From Tubulanus polymorphus (Eukaryota > Nemertea > Palaeonemertea > Tubulaniformes > Tubulanidae), in assembly GCF_964204645.1 (NCBI RefSeq), contig NC_134026.1:20850650-20914649 (forward strand): DNA of 64,000 nucleotides, written 5' to 3'. Position 1 is the first letter of the stretch, and every line of letters begins with the position of its first letter. The notes under the pieces are model-generated. The model had not been told where the DNA came from and searched no databases. It worked only from the letters and a program-made list of their open reading frames with translations. A program made the translations under genes and the position numbers. This document shows, piece after piece, positions 48,590 to 58,193 of the stretch.

Positions 48590-50866
48590 TTAAACATCAC
48601 TGTTGTCTTTAATTGAAGATGTATCTTCAACATTTGACTTGACATCTTCCATTTTAACCTCTTGTTCGGATGACGAATTATTTTTATCAGCAGCGCTGCC
48701 ATTCGCTTCTTTTTTTCGTTCCTCCTTTAACGCGGCTTCCTCGATTAACGTTTCGACGTTTTGTCCGCACAAACGCAGGAAATGATGGCGTTCGTGTTTA
48801 CCGATAAACGTACGCGCCGATTTCGTGCCGAGCCAACCACATAAATCGATTTGACAACGAGGCTCGTCATCGGAGTCGCCGGACTGCTCGTATTCGAACA
48901 ATACGCACCCCGGCGTTATACCGGCCAGTTTCTCACGTGTTTCCTCCGTCAACGTCGTCAGCAACGGATTCTCTTCAATTCCGAGCAGCTGCACCATATC
49001 GACGAATGGTATCTTCACGACGCGTCGATCGAAATACGACTTCAACTGGTGCACGCCTTCCTGCGCGATGCGATACGCGCATTTCACGTGCACGTTTTCG
49101 TTACGCGTGAACATACGCAGGCCGAGATTCACCGCGCGCAACCGGCGCCCATTGCTCGACGCGATTTGTTTAATCGGCTCCGACGTGAAATACAAATTGC
49201 GCTTGCGACCGGATTCGCCGCGATACAGAAGCTGCGTGTACGGAAAATCGGCATTGATGTCAAAGAATGCACGGATCTCCGGCCATAATTCTTCGTCGCC
49301 GTCCTCGACGTAGAACACCTTGTCCTCGGAGTAACCCTTCATGCGTTTATTTTTGAAAATATTCTCCGGGCTTCGCGAGCGTTCGCGTTTCGCTCGCGCG
49401 ACGCCCTCATCGTTCGTCGGAGGATCGCTTTCGAGTTTATCTTCGGAAACGCCGTCTGTCGGAGCATCTTCCGGAGTCTCCTCGATCGGAGCATCCGATG
49501 CTTTATTGCTACCGGAAGCTATGCATTCGTCGACCTTCGGCGAATCGACGATATCCATTCGAGCGATCGATTCTTTATGAAGAACAGCGATAAAAAATCC
49601 ACCCGTGTTTTGATGATGCGGCAAAATGCGCAGGCATCGTTCCAAACGTAGATTCTCCGCGTCGTCCGTCGATGGCGGAAACATCGTTTTGAAGCACACG
49701 GTTTTCAGATTCGCCGGAACGTCGTCGATCGTCGACATCCACGTTCCTGCGCGATCGCGCAACTTCCACGTTTTTAAACCGGGCGCGGTCTTCAACGCGG
49801 GCAACCGCTCGCCGACGTCTACCAACGTCATCTCCGGGTGTTCGAGCAGAACGGACGCGATCACCGCCTCGTCCTCGATTGGATTCATCGAGCAAGTCGA
49901 ATAGACGATTCGACCGCCGTTTTCCAGCAGTTCGATTCCCTTTTCGAGAATCGCGCGTTGCGTCCGGTGTAAATTGCACGCCATCAACGGATGCCACTTT
50001 TTCCAGATGTCGATATTTTTACGTATCGTGCCGTCGCCGCTACACGGCACGTCGGCGAGAACGCGATCGTACCTCACGCAGTCACCCGCCGCGTTCGCCT
50101 TGATGCGCGGGAACTTCGCTGCGTCATGGTTGACGACCATGAAGCACGGGCTTTCGATGCGTTTGATCTGATGAACCATCAAGTAGCAGCGTTTGTTGTC
50201 GACGTCGTTCGCGATGACGAAGCCGTCCGGCGTCACGCGCGACTCGTCGGCCGAGTGCAACAATTCGATGATCTGCGCCGTTTTCGAGCCGGGCGCCGCG
50301 CACATGTCCAAAATCTTGTGATGCGACTCGACGTCGAGCAACAACGGCGGAATCATGCTCACCGCTTCCTGACGGCTGATATTTCCGCTCTCCGTTTCGG
50401 CGATGAGGAACTTGTGGAAACTGTGCAGTTCGGGAAGCTTGCGTATCGCGCTACGCGACAAGTTCACCTGCCACGCGAGGGCGCCCGGATACCACGCTAT
50501 TTCGCGCGGCGGCTCGACCTTCTCGCCGTCGACAGTCGCGTCCGATAAATGTCGGAAGTACTTGGTTTTCATCATTTTGACGAGTTCCTCGGCCTGACTA
50601 CGGATTCCGGTGACTCGAAACGTCGTCGGCAATGGATTCTGTAATGCGCTGACGAACGCGTCCCATTCTTCAGCGGGAATGACCTCGATTCCCTTGTAAT
50701 ATTCGAACATCTGTTGATTCACGCGTTCGATCGGATCCCAACCTTTGCGCATGTGACCGGGAGGTCTGTCGTCGATTCTTTTGCCCGATTCATCATACTT
50801 AGCCGGTTCCCAGTTCTGTCTCTCGTGTATCGGCTTGTTCGGTCTGTTATGCTTTCTTCGCGGCAT
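48590..50866 (-). CDS. NSUN2: NSUN2 RNA cytosine-5 methyltransferase
   Basis: Transfers methyl from S-adenosylmethionine to C5 of cytosine in tRNAs (for example positions 34 and 48-50) and in other RNAs; mainly nuclear/nucleolar. The start chosen is the ATG at 50,866 (MPRRKHNRPNKP), giving 758 residues, close to human NSUN2 (767). The frame is open further upstream only through a splice acceptor (TTTTCAG, about 50,897-50,903), so upstream codons belong to the 5' UTR or an intron. Visible motifs: PPGHMRKGWDPIERVNQ near the N-terminus; SAM-binding ILDMCAAPGSKT (about 187); motif IV DVPCSGDGTIRKN with Cys near 275; motif VI STCSMNPIEDEAV with the catalytic Cys near 325. The C-terminus is acidic/Lys-rich and low complexity. 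The coding exon is distinctly GC-richer than its flanks and has no intron, unlike vertebrate NSUN2. Confidence 0.96.
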   Translation of the reverse strand: MPRRKHNRPNKPIHERQNWEPAKYDESGKRIDDRPPGHMRKGWDPIERVNQQMFEYYKGIEVIPAEEWDAFVSALQNPLPTTFRVTGIRSQAEELVKMMKTKYFRHLSDATVDGEKVEPPREIAWYPGALAWQVNLSRSAIRKLPELHSFHKFLIAETESGNISRQEAVSMIPPLLLDVESHHKILDMCAAPGSKTAQIIELLHSADESRVTPDGFVIANDVDNKRCYLMVHQIKRIESPCFMVVNHDAAKFPRIKANAAGDCVRYDRVLADVPCSGDGTIRKNIDIWKKWHPLMACNLHRTQRAILEKGIELLENGGRIVYSTCSMNPIEDEAVIASVLLEHPEMTLVDVGERLPALKTAPGLKTWKLRDRAGTWMSTIDDVPANLKTVCFKTMFPPSTDDAENLRLERCLRILPHHQNTGGFFIAVLHKESIARMDIVDSPKVDECIASGSNKASDAPIEETPEDAPTDGVSEDKLESDPPTNDEGVARAKRERSRSPENIFKNKRMKGYSEDKVFYVEDGDEELWPEIRAFFDINADFPYTQLLYRGESGRKRNLYFTSEPIKQIASSNGRRLRAVNLGLRMFTRNENVHVKCAYRIAQEGVHQLKSYFDRRVVKIPFVDMVQLLGIEENPLLTTLTEETREKLAGITPGCVLFEYEQSGDSDDEPRCQIDLCGWLGTKSARTFIGKHERHHFLRLCGQNVETLIEEAALKEERKKEANGSAADKNNSSSEQEVKMEDVKSNVEDTSSIKDNSDV

Positions 50867-52358
50867 GTTGCTGATTAGCCTGGCCGTGGATGCACCTGAA
50901 AATTTCAATAAGATAATCAATTTAGTACGAAGCTATTGCGTAAAACCAAAATGCTATGACACCAAATTTCAAAATCTAAAATGTTGAGTAGATCAACTGA
51001 TGGTGAAACTGGATTTCTGGCGAATCACAGACACAGTACTTGGTCTTAGTATCGAGAAAATACCGTTTAAGTATCTGTGTACATCAGACACTACTTTTGG
51101 TGATTTACAACTCTCATATGAGCCCCTTGAGCCTGTGACTGCGCTGTCTGGTGTGACAGGATAATGACCAGTGTGTTTGGTTGGGGAGTTTGGTGTGGTC
51201 ATGGTGGTGTCCCCCTGTTGTTGTTGTAGGCCTACTTACTCTACTCTACTGACTGGACTGGATCCTCTGCCCTCTGCTCTGTGGTGGCTGTGTGGCCGAG
51301 GGCCCAAAACTATGTTTTATACCCGAACCCGGTATGCAGTACGAGTATCGATTAATTAAAGAACGTCACACAACATTTGGAAGCTTACTCACTCGGTGTC
51401 AGAAGTTTCTGAAGGCAGTTTACGCTGATTGAACGTCGTATCAAAATCAAATTCGGCAATAATAATGTAGCAACAGGGATCCACATGTGTAACAGGTGAC
51501 GGTTAGTTCACGTAGGCCTACGCCACATAGGCGATTGAATTGAATTGGTACCTTGCAACTCAAATTAAATTCAATTTATATATTCATCAGATTTTCAATC
51601 AATGAACAAAAGGAAAGAAATACAAATACAGTGATTGTATAGAAAACGGCTACGTTCTTAGCTTCAGACGGCTCCGGGTTAAATCGCTCGAGCTCGAGAC
51701 AAATACATATAGGTATATAATAGTCAATTGTGATGAAATGATAACTCGTGGCACTGATTGATTTAGTTGAATCGACTGAAGTTGAAGTTAACTTGAACCA
51801 GTAATTAGACGAGAATGACGAGAAGTGCAAATCTCCACTTTACCCTCACTTGTAACATAGGAGTAAGCGTTATATTTCTATGCTTGTGAAAAACACTCGG
51901 TGCCCGAAGCGCATCAGGTCTTGGGTCGGCCCGGCGCAAGAAAAATGAATTGTGTAGATGTAAAGATCAATGTCGATAACATTCCCAGATAGATAGTTTC
52001 ATGTCCATAAAAATTTCCCTTGACCATTTTTTCTCCTACAATCCTAGATCGCCACAGGTTTTGGTTCATAAAAAACACTTTTTTCGATTTTGTATGAAGA
52101 TCTGCATCCAATCAGCTTACATGTGCATTCAAGAAACAAGCGCACTAGATTTGTTGAATACCGGGTAGTCAAAACAAGTAGTATGACGACAGTTCAATGT
52201 ACCGGTACCATTAAAATCGAAAAACTCGTAAATATTGACGAAGAATCTTTCATCGCTAATCAGGATTTTAATAAGCCTGTCCGAAGTGATTATACGTAAC
52301 TGCCAATGATTACCAGTTATGTACTGGAATCTCAAGATTAAATCTTTTAGTTTTAGTT

Positions 52359-52610
52359 TTAGCGGGGGCGCCAAAACCGAATGTTCTTTGTTTTGGCGCG
52401 CCAAAACGAACTTTCAGAGAAAATTGGACGTTTTTCGTTGTTTTAGTGGGGGCGCCAAAACGAAAGTTCGTTTTGGCGGGGGTGCCAAAATGAAAGTTCG
52501 TTTTGGCGGCGGCGCCAAAACGGAATATTCTTTGTTTTGGCGCGCCAAAACGAACTTTCAGAGAAAATTGAACGTTTTTTTTTTTCGTTTTGTCGTTCTG
52601 GCGCCCTCAC
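52359..52610. repeat. duplicated array of E2F-like palindromes
   Basis: TTTTGGCGCGCCAAAA, a perfect 16-bp palindrome, occurs at 52,391-52,406 and 52,535-52,550. Further GGCGCCAAAA and TTTTGGCGG blocks lie between and around them. The surrounding unit of about 70 bp, including GAACTTTCAGAGAAAATTG, is duplicated with a 144-bp offset. A 128-codon open frame across it (52,319-52,705) consists of translated repeat and is not a gene. Confidence 0.85.
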
Positions 52611-53280
52611 TTACATACCAGGAATTTTACACTATGGCCCTTATCAGCCACCATACTTTTCTAGTATATAGCTTTTATTTTCGCCGTTTGGTGACAATTT
52701 TTTGATTGGTAGTTCTATTTCCATGTAATTATCGTCGGAATACGGAGAAACGGAATATGGTGATTTTTACCATGACAAATTGACAATCAATGGCGAAAAA
52801 AGCTAATTTTCGGATTGGAAAAAGTAAACGATTATTTTAAAGCTACCCATACTTATTTTATATCATCGATTCGCAAATTTTTCAAATAAAATGATGGTAA
52901 CGACAAAAGTTTGATTTTACTAATGATATTTTAATAATAACCGTTAGAAGATGTTACTGCTTCAAAAATGCAGTTCTAACGATAATTATTTGAACTCGCG
53001 CGCGCGCGTAGTTACGGCTGCCTTCGAAAGTTCGTAATCGGTCTTCGGGGCATAGTTTTAGTCTTGTTCTGTGCCTGGGTGTTTCTAAAAGCACTACCGG
53101 TACCGGCTAATACGGATACATATGCGCCCCAGAAAACTGACGCGGTTGAATAAGAGGCCCCCTAATTTTCATGGGTGCATAGGTATTCGGTCTTCGTTTT
53201 AGTCATGCATAGTTTTAGTCACACCCACTGTCTGAGTGTGTGTTGAGAGTGTGTGTATTCTCACATATAACGCAATCATT

Positions 53281-53450
53281 GAATTCTTCATTACAGAATA
53301 CAATTCATTTGTGAGATTTATCGTTAAACAGCGAATAGAAAATCAATTCTTAAAAATCTAACATAATTTATTCAGATTTTGTGAAGGTTTTTTATTGTAT
53401 AAGATATAAATGTAACAAGATTGAACATCGATGTTCGTTGTACAAGAATT
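53281..53450. repeat. direct repeat, copy downstream of the GPCR
   Basis: It shares blocks with 55,130-55,308 in the same order and orientation: ACAATTCATT.GTGAGATT, AAAATCAATTCT, AAATCTAACA and CGTTGTACAAGAATTCA. Similarity is high but broken by small indels. Confidence 0.7.
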
Positions 53451-53693
53451 CATTGTTAATGGTGATCAAATAGTAAAGTATGTGAAAATGCGCAAACTGT
53501 GTTTATGTCGAGGCAACATTTCATACACATTCACAATACAGTCTGCTCTTGGTTCAGATTTGACTCTAGACCCATTTTGATTCTAGACTGACAGTAGAAC
53601 ACTTGCATCTAGAAAAAAAAATGTTTTGAATATCCGGTGACACTCAGCTCGTTTTAACCCTAACGCTAGTTGCCTCATAACCCTATCTGAGCT

Positions 53694-53778
53694 TCATCTC
53701 TGACCCCGCCGGGAGGCTTGAACCTGGGTCTCTCGCTTGTCAGCCTTGTGTCTAACTAGGCCTACTAGACCACTGGCG
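53694..53778 (-). mobile_element. tRNA-derived SINE fragment
   Basis: Read on minus, AGTGGTCTAGTAGG resembles a pol III A box and CAGGTTCAAGCC a B box, about 35 bp apart, followed by a CCCGGCGGGG stretch. There is no clean acceptor stem, so it is a SINE-like relic and not a tRNA gene. Confidence 0.5.
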
Positions 53779-54021
53779 ACTGACTCGGTATATAAGTAAT
53801 CCGGACAATGTGGTGACTGATGACCAGCTGTGATGACCAGTCAGGTGTGGTCCGCTATCATTCTATGATTACAGCAGTGAAGTGTCTTTCCGGGAATTTT
53901 AAAAGGCAGTTCTTACGATTATCAATTCCTGAGTTGGGCCAATTTCCCACAAAGATGTCTTATTATCTTATCATAGGGAAACACAAAATTGTATGAAGTG
54001 AATCCAACATGAAATCAATGG

Positions 54022-54972
54022 TTATTTGACTGAATTTCTACAGCGGATTTTCATACAGAAATATTCACGAATTTCTCGACCCAGTAAAAGATATATGTAA
54101 AAATTTATCACATAGTTACACATTTGAAACTGTGCAAAAATGTCATATAGAACATATTTTAATTCTCCAGAGATTGGTATAAAAGTAGTAATACCATTTG
54201 GAAGTGTAAATATCGCAAATGCGAATGAAACTGTTACAAGCATTATTGTTGTACGTTTTGATTTTGTAGTTTTCTGATCAGACGAGGCAATTTTTGCACC
54301 TCTGAATAACTGAACTATTATAACCGAATTCGATGTTATAATCAGAGTTAACGGTGTAATATACGCGTGGATAACTATTATGGTAAAACGCATTATTTGG
54401 TCAAATAATCTTAAGTAACATCCAGACAGAGGATCCGGATAATGTGTCGACACTGAAGGTATAAGAGCGAGAACCAGTGCATTCACGGCAGAAATTATCA
54501 ATATCGTAAATCTAGCGAATCTCGGTGTACATATCAAACGAGATGTGAATGGAAAGATCACAACTGCCGCACGTTCTAGAGATATTGCTACTATTGCCCA
54601 CGAACTATTGAAGATTGCAAGTGCGGTCACAAATTCGTAGATTTGACAACTGATCAGTGAATTCATGATGATAATTGGACCACCTTTCACGTAGAAGAGA
54701 ACAAACTGTAAAACAGGCATCAATGTATAACTAATGCTAAAAATGGAATCACAGAGAGATAATATGATAAGATAGTTAGCGTAAGACAAACTACGGAATC
54801 TGCGACTGATCATTATCAGGAGAGTTGCTGAATTCCCGAAGACTCCTAACACGAACAAGGTTGGCAAAATGACCAGTAACATAGTACGGTAGATACCGAA
54901 CTTGTTAACAACAGACATGATGATCATGTTACTAGGATAAGCACGACCAATTTCAATCTCAGTTGAATTCAT
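54022..54972 (-). CDS. rhodopsin-like (class A) GPCR
   Basis: An intact single-exon frame of 316 residues with seven hydrophobic segments. Family marks: GNS in TM1, LSLCDSIF in TM2, a Cys before TM3, LERAAV in place of the DRY motif, a Cys in the second outer loop (SGCYLRLF), LPNG in TM6, and NYVINFYIYLLLGREIREYF in TM7, where Phe replaces the usual NPxxY proline. N-glycosylation is possible at the start (MNSTE). It resembles the large peptide-receptor-like sets (FMRFamide-type) of lophotrochozoans and cnidarians; the ligand is unknown. It is flanked by a direct repeat, suggesting tandem duplication. Confidence 0.85.
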   Translation of the reverse strand: MNSTEIEIGRAYPSNMIIMSVVNKFGIYRTMLLVILPTLFVLGVFGNSATLLIMISRRFRSLSYANYLIILSLCDSIFSISYTLMPVLQFVLFYVKGGPIIIMNSLISCQIYEFVTALAIFNSSWAIVAISLERAAVVIFPFTSRLICTPRFARFTILIISAVNALVLALIPSVSTHYPDPLSGCYLRLFDQIMRFTIIVIHAYITPLTLIITSNSVIIVQLFRGAKIASSDQKTTKSKRTTIMLVTVSFAFAIFTLPNGITTFIPISGELKYVLYDIFAQFQMCNYVINFYIYLLLGREIREYFCMKIRCRNSVK

Positions 54973-55129
54973 GATTCAACAGAATCTAATAAGAATGTAT
55001 ACTAACCGTCTGAAAGTGTACTGAATATCCCAGGGTGTAATGACTGAGAGTGTACTGACTGTTTGAGAGTGTTCTCGAACTGACCGTGTCTTCTTGCGTA
55101 GGAAATTGATTCATCGTGTTAATCAATGT

Positions 55130-55308
55130 GCCAATGAAATTCTTTTTTACAGCTACAATTCATTCGTGAGATTATTGTTCGCATCAGATGAAAAATCAAT
55201 TCTCAGAAATCTAACACAATTTACTCAAATTTATGAAAGTTTATTATTGCGTTAATAAAAATGTTACTAAATCAAATGTCAATATTCGTTGTACAAGAAT
55301 TCAGGAGT
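55130..55308. repeat. direct repeat, copy upstream of the GPCR
   Basis: Partner of 53,281-53,450. Because the GPCR reads on the minus strand, this copy is its 5' flank and probably includes promoter or 5' UTR sequence. Confidence 0.7.
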
Positions 55309-55434
55309 TCTCAATACTGTAACTTTTTTACGAAAGAGAAATTTTCTATTTTGCATTCAAAAGCCAAAACTTGAACCGAAACTTTTTAGCGAATTTATTT
55401 GGTCAAATGAGATTTAATGTAATATAGTGTGTAC

Positions 55435-55745
55435 TATAGGAAAACTTACATCATCTCAAATTTATGGAATTCTATTATTAAAAAATCTCCATCAAATCAC
55501 ACCGATAGGGCAAACCAAAATTACTGAAATGTTAAATGCTGATCTAAACTGGCGGGAAATTTGGAATGAAGTTTATAATAAACATATTGATAGACGATTT
55601 AGTGATATTCAATACTCTTGCAACAGCTTCAAAACTAGTACTTTGGAAAATAAAAACTGATCCAAATTGTAAAATTTGTGGACGCGCGGCAACGAATGAC
55701 CATGTAGTATGCTCATGCACAGAGAAGCACAGCAATTATATTCAT
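55435..55745 (+). pseudogene. decayed retrotransposon C-terminus, left part
   Basis: Frameshifted coding remains: NWREIWNEVYNKHIDRRF in one frame, then LATASKLVLWKIKTDP and CKICGRAATNDHVVC in another. This matches the zinc-knuckle segment that follows reverse transcriptase in non-LTR elements. It is interrupted at 55,746 by the minus-strand element and resumes at 57,823. Confidence 0.55.
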
Positions 55746-57822
55746 TTAAGTTAAGTTAAGTTAAGTTTATTTTACTCCACAATTATACAATTGCACAGAG
55801 CACAAAATTAATTTACAATAGACATTGCAACATTTAACATTAGAAATGTATTAAACATTTGCGTATATACAACGCCAATTTTTTAAGAGTTTGGCAATTT
55901 GAGTTAAACAAATCATACAACTTTACGTTATTGGGGAATCTCCAATAACGCTCCGGGATATATCTAGCTCTGGATTCCTGGAAGTACGGGCAGACGAGTA
56001 AAAAGTGATATTCATCCCCCACCGCCACTAAATCACACTTTTGGCACAGCCTATTGGCACGGGCAATTCCACGCCACCGCCCAACTTCCACCGGTAGCCT
56101 GTGAGCTGAGCATCTAAATCTACATAAAGTTAACCGGTCCCTAGGGGTTAATTCAGTTAGATACTTTTCCATTTCGAAACGGCATTTGATTGTTAAATAC
56201 GTAACAGCCATAGTGGAATCAGTAAGTTTTGCATGCCAGACTTGCATAAACTGATCCTGCAATCTCTGTTTAAGAATCAGACTCAAGTAATTCACGTTTG
56301 GAATATTTTGATTTTCCCAAATATATCCGAGCCCATTGCGGAGCAAAATGTTCTTCACAGAATCCATCCAAGAGTTAGCTTGACCATCAATATAGCTATT
56401 ATAAACACAACTGTAAACCTTTGACGATAATTTATCATCAGTTATTAATTTTGCCCAAAAATTTACAATTCTAAGCTGTACGTAAACTTCGAGAGGAAAA
56501 CGACCCAGTTCTCCATAGACAAATGAGCTATTAGTAGATTTCTTTAACTTGAGTAAATATTTAAAAAATTTCAGCTGCACGCACTCAAGAACTCGGAGAT
56601 TTTCGTAACCCCAAATTTCACAACCAAATAATAGAATTGGTAATACCATGCTATCATATAACTTTAAACTAACATCAACGTCGAGTGAATATTCGCTAAC
56701 CTTTTTTAAAACAGAGAACATAGCCCGCTGTGCTTGGTTTGCTAACGCTTTTCGGCACTGAGCAAAAGACCCGGTATGGGAGAATAGTATACCCAAATAC
56801 TTATAGTTATATACTAACTCCAACACTCGACCGTTTATATTAAACTCCGGAGGGTTTCGGAGTCTTCGTTTCGAGAATATCATTACTTTTGTTTTTTCGC
56901 AATTTATTTGTAACTTCCAATCTTTGCAATAAACATGCAGGTTGTCAATCAATTTCTGAAGACCCTGTGGACTCTCGCTCATAAGTACTGTATCGTCTGC
57001 GTACATAAGGATCATCAATTTGACCCATGCATCATTACGCATGCGCAGATTTAGGGAGGGACAATTTTGAGCATCTAAATAGCCTTCCAGATCATTTAAA
57101 AATATTGAAAAGAGCACAGGGGACAAATTTTCTCCCTGTCTGACACCCATAAAACTTTCAAAGGCATCTGTTTTACTATCATTAGAAAATACACATGACT
57201 TGATGCCCTGGTACATGCTACATATTACATTTAGAACTTTGCCCGTAACACCACTATTGATCATCTTATGCCACAGAGCCTTTCTCCATATGCTATCAAA
57301 GGCACGTTTGTAATCTACAAAAATGCAGTAAAGCTTGCGATTACTATTCAAAAACATATCCACAAGTGACTTAAGGGAGTATATATGGTCCAGAATGCCG
57401 TGTTTTTGTCTGAAACCTGCTTGATTTTCCAGTAGTATATTGTTCGTCTCTAGGTAATTAGTTAGCCGGTTGTTGATGACACTAGTAAAAAGTTTGCCTA
57501 CATTGCTCAACAAAGTCACGCCCCTATAGTTACTTGGGTCATCAGCACTACCCTTTTGTTTGAAAATAGGTATAATCATTCCGTTTAACCATGATTCGGG
57601 GATATTACCTGTATCAAGGACATTGTTAAAAAGACACATAAGTGTTGGTAGTAAACTCTCCTCGGCCGATTTTAAGAACTCGTTAGGGATTTTGTCCGTA
57701 CCACATGCCTTAAAGTTTTTTAATTTATTTATACTCTTTAATATTTCATCCCCGTTAATAGGTTGATTTAAAGGGGTTTGGTCATAGTTATTGCCGTTAA
57801 AGTCTTCGACGTTATGAAGCCG
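55746..57822 (-). mobile_element. 5'-truncated non-LTR retrotransposon
   Basis: The element carries a reverse transcriptase frame and a 3' tail of CTTAA repeats (minus strand) at 55,746-55,765. It lacks the upstream endonuclease domain, the usual result of incomplete target-primed reverse transcription. It interrupts an older element of opposite orientation. No clear target duplication was found; both junctions are TTAT-like. Confidence 0.8.
55840..57822 (-). CDS. non-LTR retrotransposon reverse transcriptase (partial)
   Basis: The frame is open from the truncated 5' end at about 57,822 to a stop at 55,840. The first ATG, at 57,639, is internal, so the protein is not intact. Reverse transcriptase blocks in order: SNYRGVTLLSNVGKLFTSVI; AGFRQKHGILDHIY; CIFVDYKRAFDSIWRKAL (first catalytic Asp); GVRQGENLSPVLFSIFLND; MYADDTVLMSES (YADD active site); CEKTKVMIFSKR. 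A C-terminal zinc knuckle, CQKCD...HFLLVC, follows. No frameshift is visible in the part kept, so the insertion is probably recent. The family is likely jockey/CR1-like, not resolved further. Confidence 0.9.
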   Translation of the reverse strand, partial: RLHNVEDFNGNNYDQTPLNQPINGDEILKSINKLKNFKACGTDKIPNEFLKSAEESLLPTLMCLFNNVLDTGNIPESWLNGMIIPIFKQKGSADDPSNYRGVTLLSNVGKLFTSVINNRLTNYLETNNILLENQAGFRQKHGILDHIYSLKSLVDMFLNSNRKLYCIFVDYKRAFDSIWRKALWHKMINSGVTGKVLNVICSMYQGIKSCVFSNDSKTDAFESFMGVRQGENLSPVLFSIFLNDLEGYLDAQNCPSLNLRMRNDAWVKLMILMYADDTVLMSESPQGLQKLIDNLHVYCKDWKLQINCEKTKVMIFSKRRLRNPPEFNINGRVLELVYNYKYLGILFSHTGSFAQCRKALANQAQRAMFSVLKKVSEYSLDVDVSLKLYDSMVLPILLFGCEIWGYENLRVLECVQLKFFKYLLKLKKSTNSSFVYGELGRFPLEVYVQLRIVNFWAKLITDDKLSSKVYSCVYNSYIDGQANSWMDSVKNILLRNGLGYIWENQNIPNVNYLSLILKQRLQDQFMQVWHAKLTDSTMAVTYLTIKCRFEMEKYLTELTPRDRLTLCRFRCSAHRLPVEVGRWRGIARANRLCQKCDLVAVGDEYHFLLVCPYFQESRARYIPERYWRFPNNVKLYDLFNSNCQTLKKLALYIRKCLIHF

Positions 57823-58193
57823 TTATTTATACAACCAATCTTTCAACGCATACTAGACACACCTATAAATATCACTCAAGACATCGTCTACACTGAAATT
57901 ACTCAAACAATAGAATGAGATTTCTTCAAACGCTACGCACACTCGCGAACTACCTTTTGTTTCTCGCACAATCCATTTTGTACAAAAATCACTACAATCT
58001 AGAACAAGGCTCTGGCCGCATCAACACTATAATTTATTTCAAAAACTCGCTAATAGATCGCCTAAACCAAGAAATCATGCTTCAACAAAACCTTCATATT
58101 TGGACTCTTAACAATGTACTTATACACGTGGACGCAAGCGGACTGAACGTAGTAAACAGAATCACAATCGACACCAATAGCGTAGTCTATTAA
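57823..58193 (+). pseudogene. decayed retrotransposon C-terminus, right part
   Basis: Continues the frame broken at 55,745: FIQPIFQRILDTPINITQ, a frameshift near 57,912, then LANYLLFLAQSILYKNHYNL and an open stretch to a stop at 58,191-58,193. Hydrophobic spacing is like the tail after the zinc knuckle in non-LTR proteins. Assigned mainly by continuity across the inserted element. Confidence 0.5.

Larger units (their letters stand above)
50867..54021. other. NSUN2 upstream and repeat-rich intergenic stretch
   Basis: The left end should hold the NSUN2 5' UTR exon and promoter, though I could not place a donor or start site. Further right are the E2F-like palindrome cluster (52,359-52,610), a duplicated GTCTTCG...TAGTTTTAGTC block (53,041 and 53,191), one copy of the GPCR-flanking repeat and a tRNA-derived SINE. 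No coding exon is supported. Confidence 0.5.

Noticed and set aside
49991-50548. 185-codon open frame on the plus strand
   Set aside because: It is antisense to NSUN2, in a GC-rich coding exon where stop codons are rare on the other strand; it has no motif of its own.
52319-52705. 128-codon frame with repeated GGAKT motifs
   Set aside because: The repeats in the protein are the E2F-like DNA repeats in translation; there is no splice or start support.
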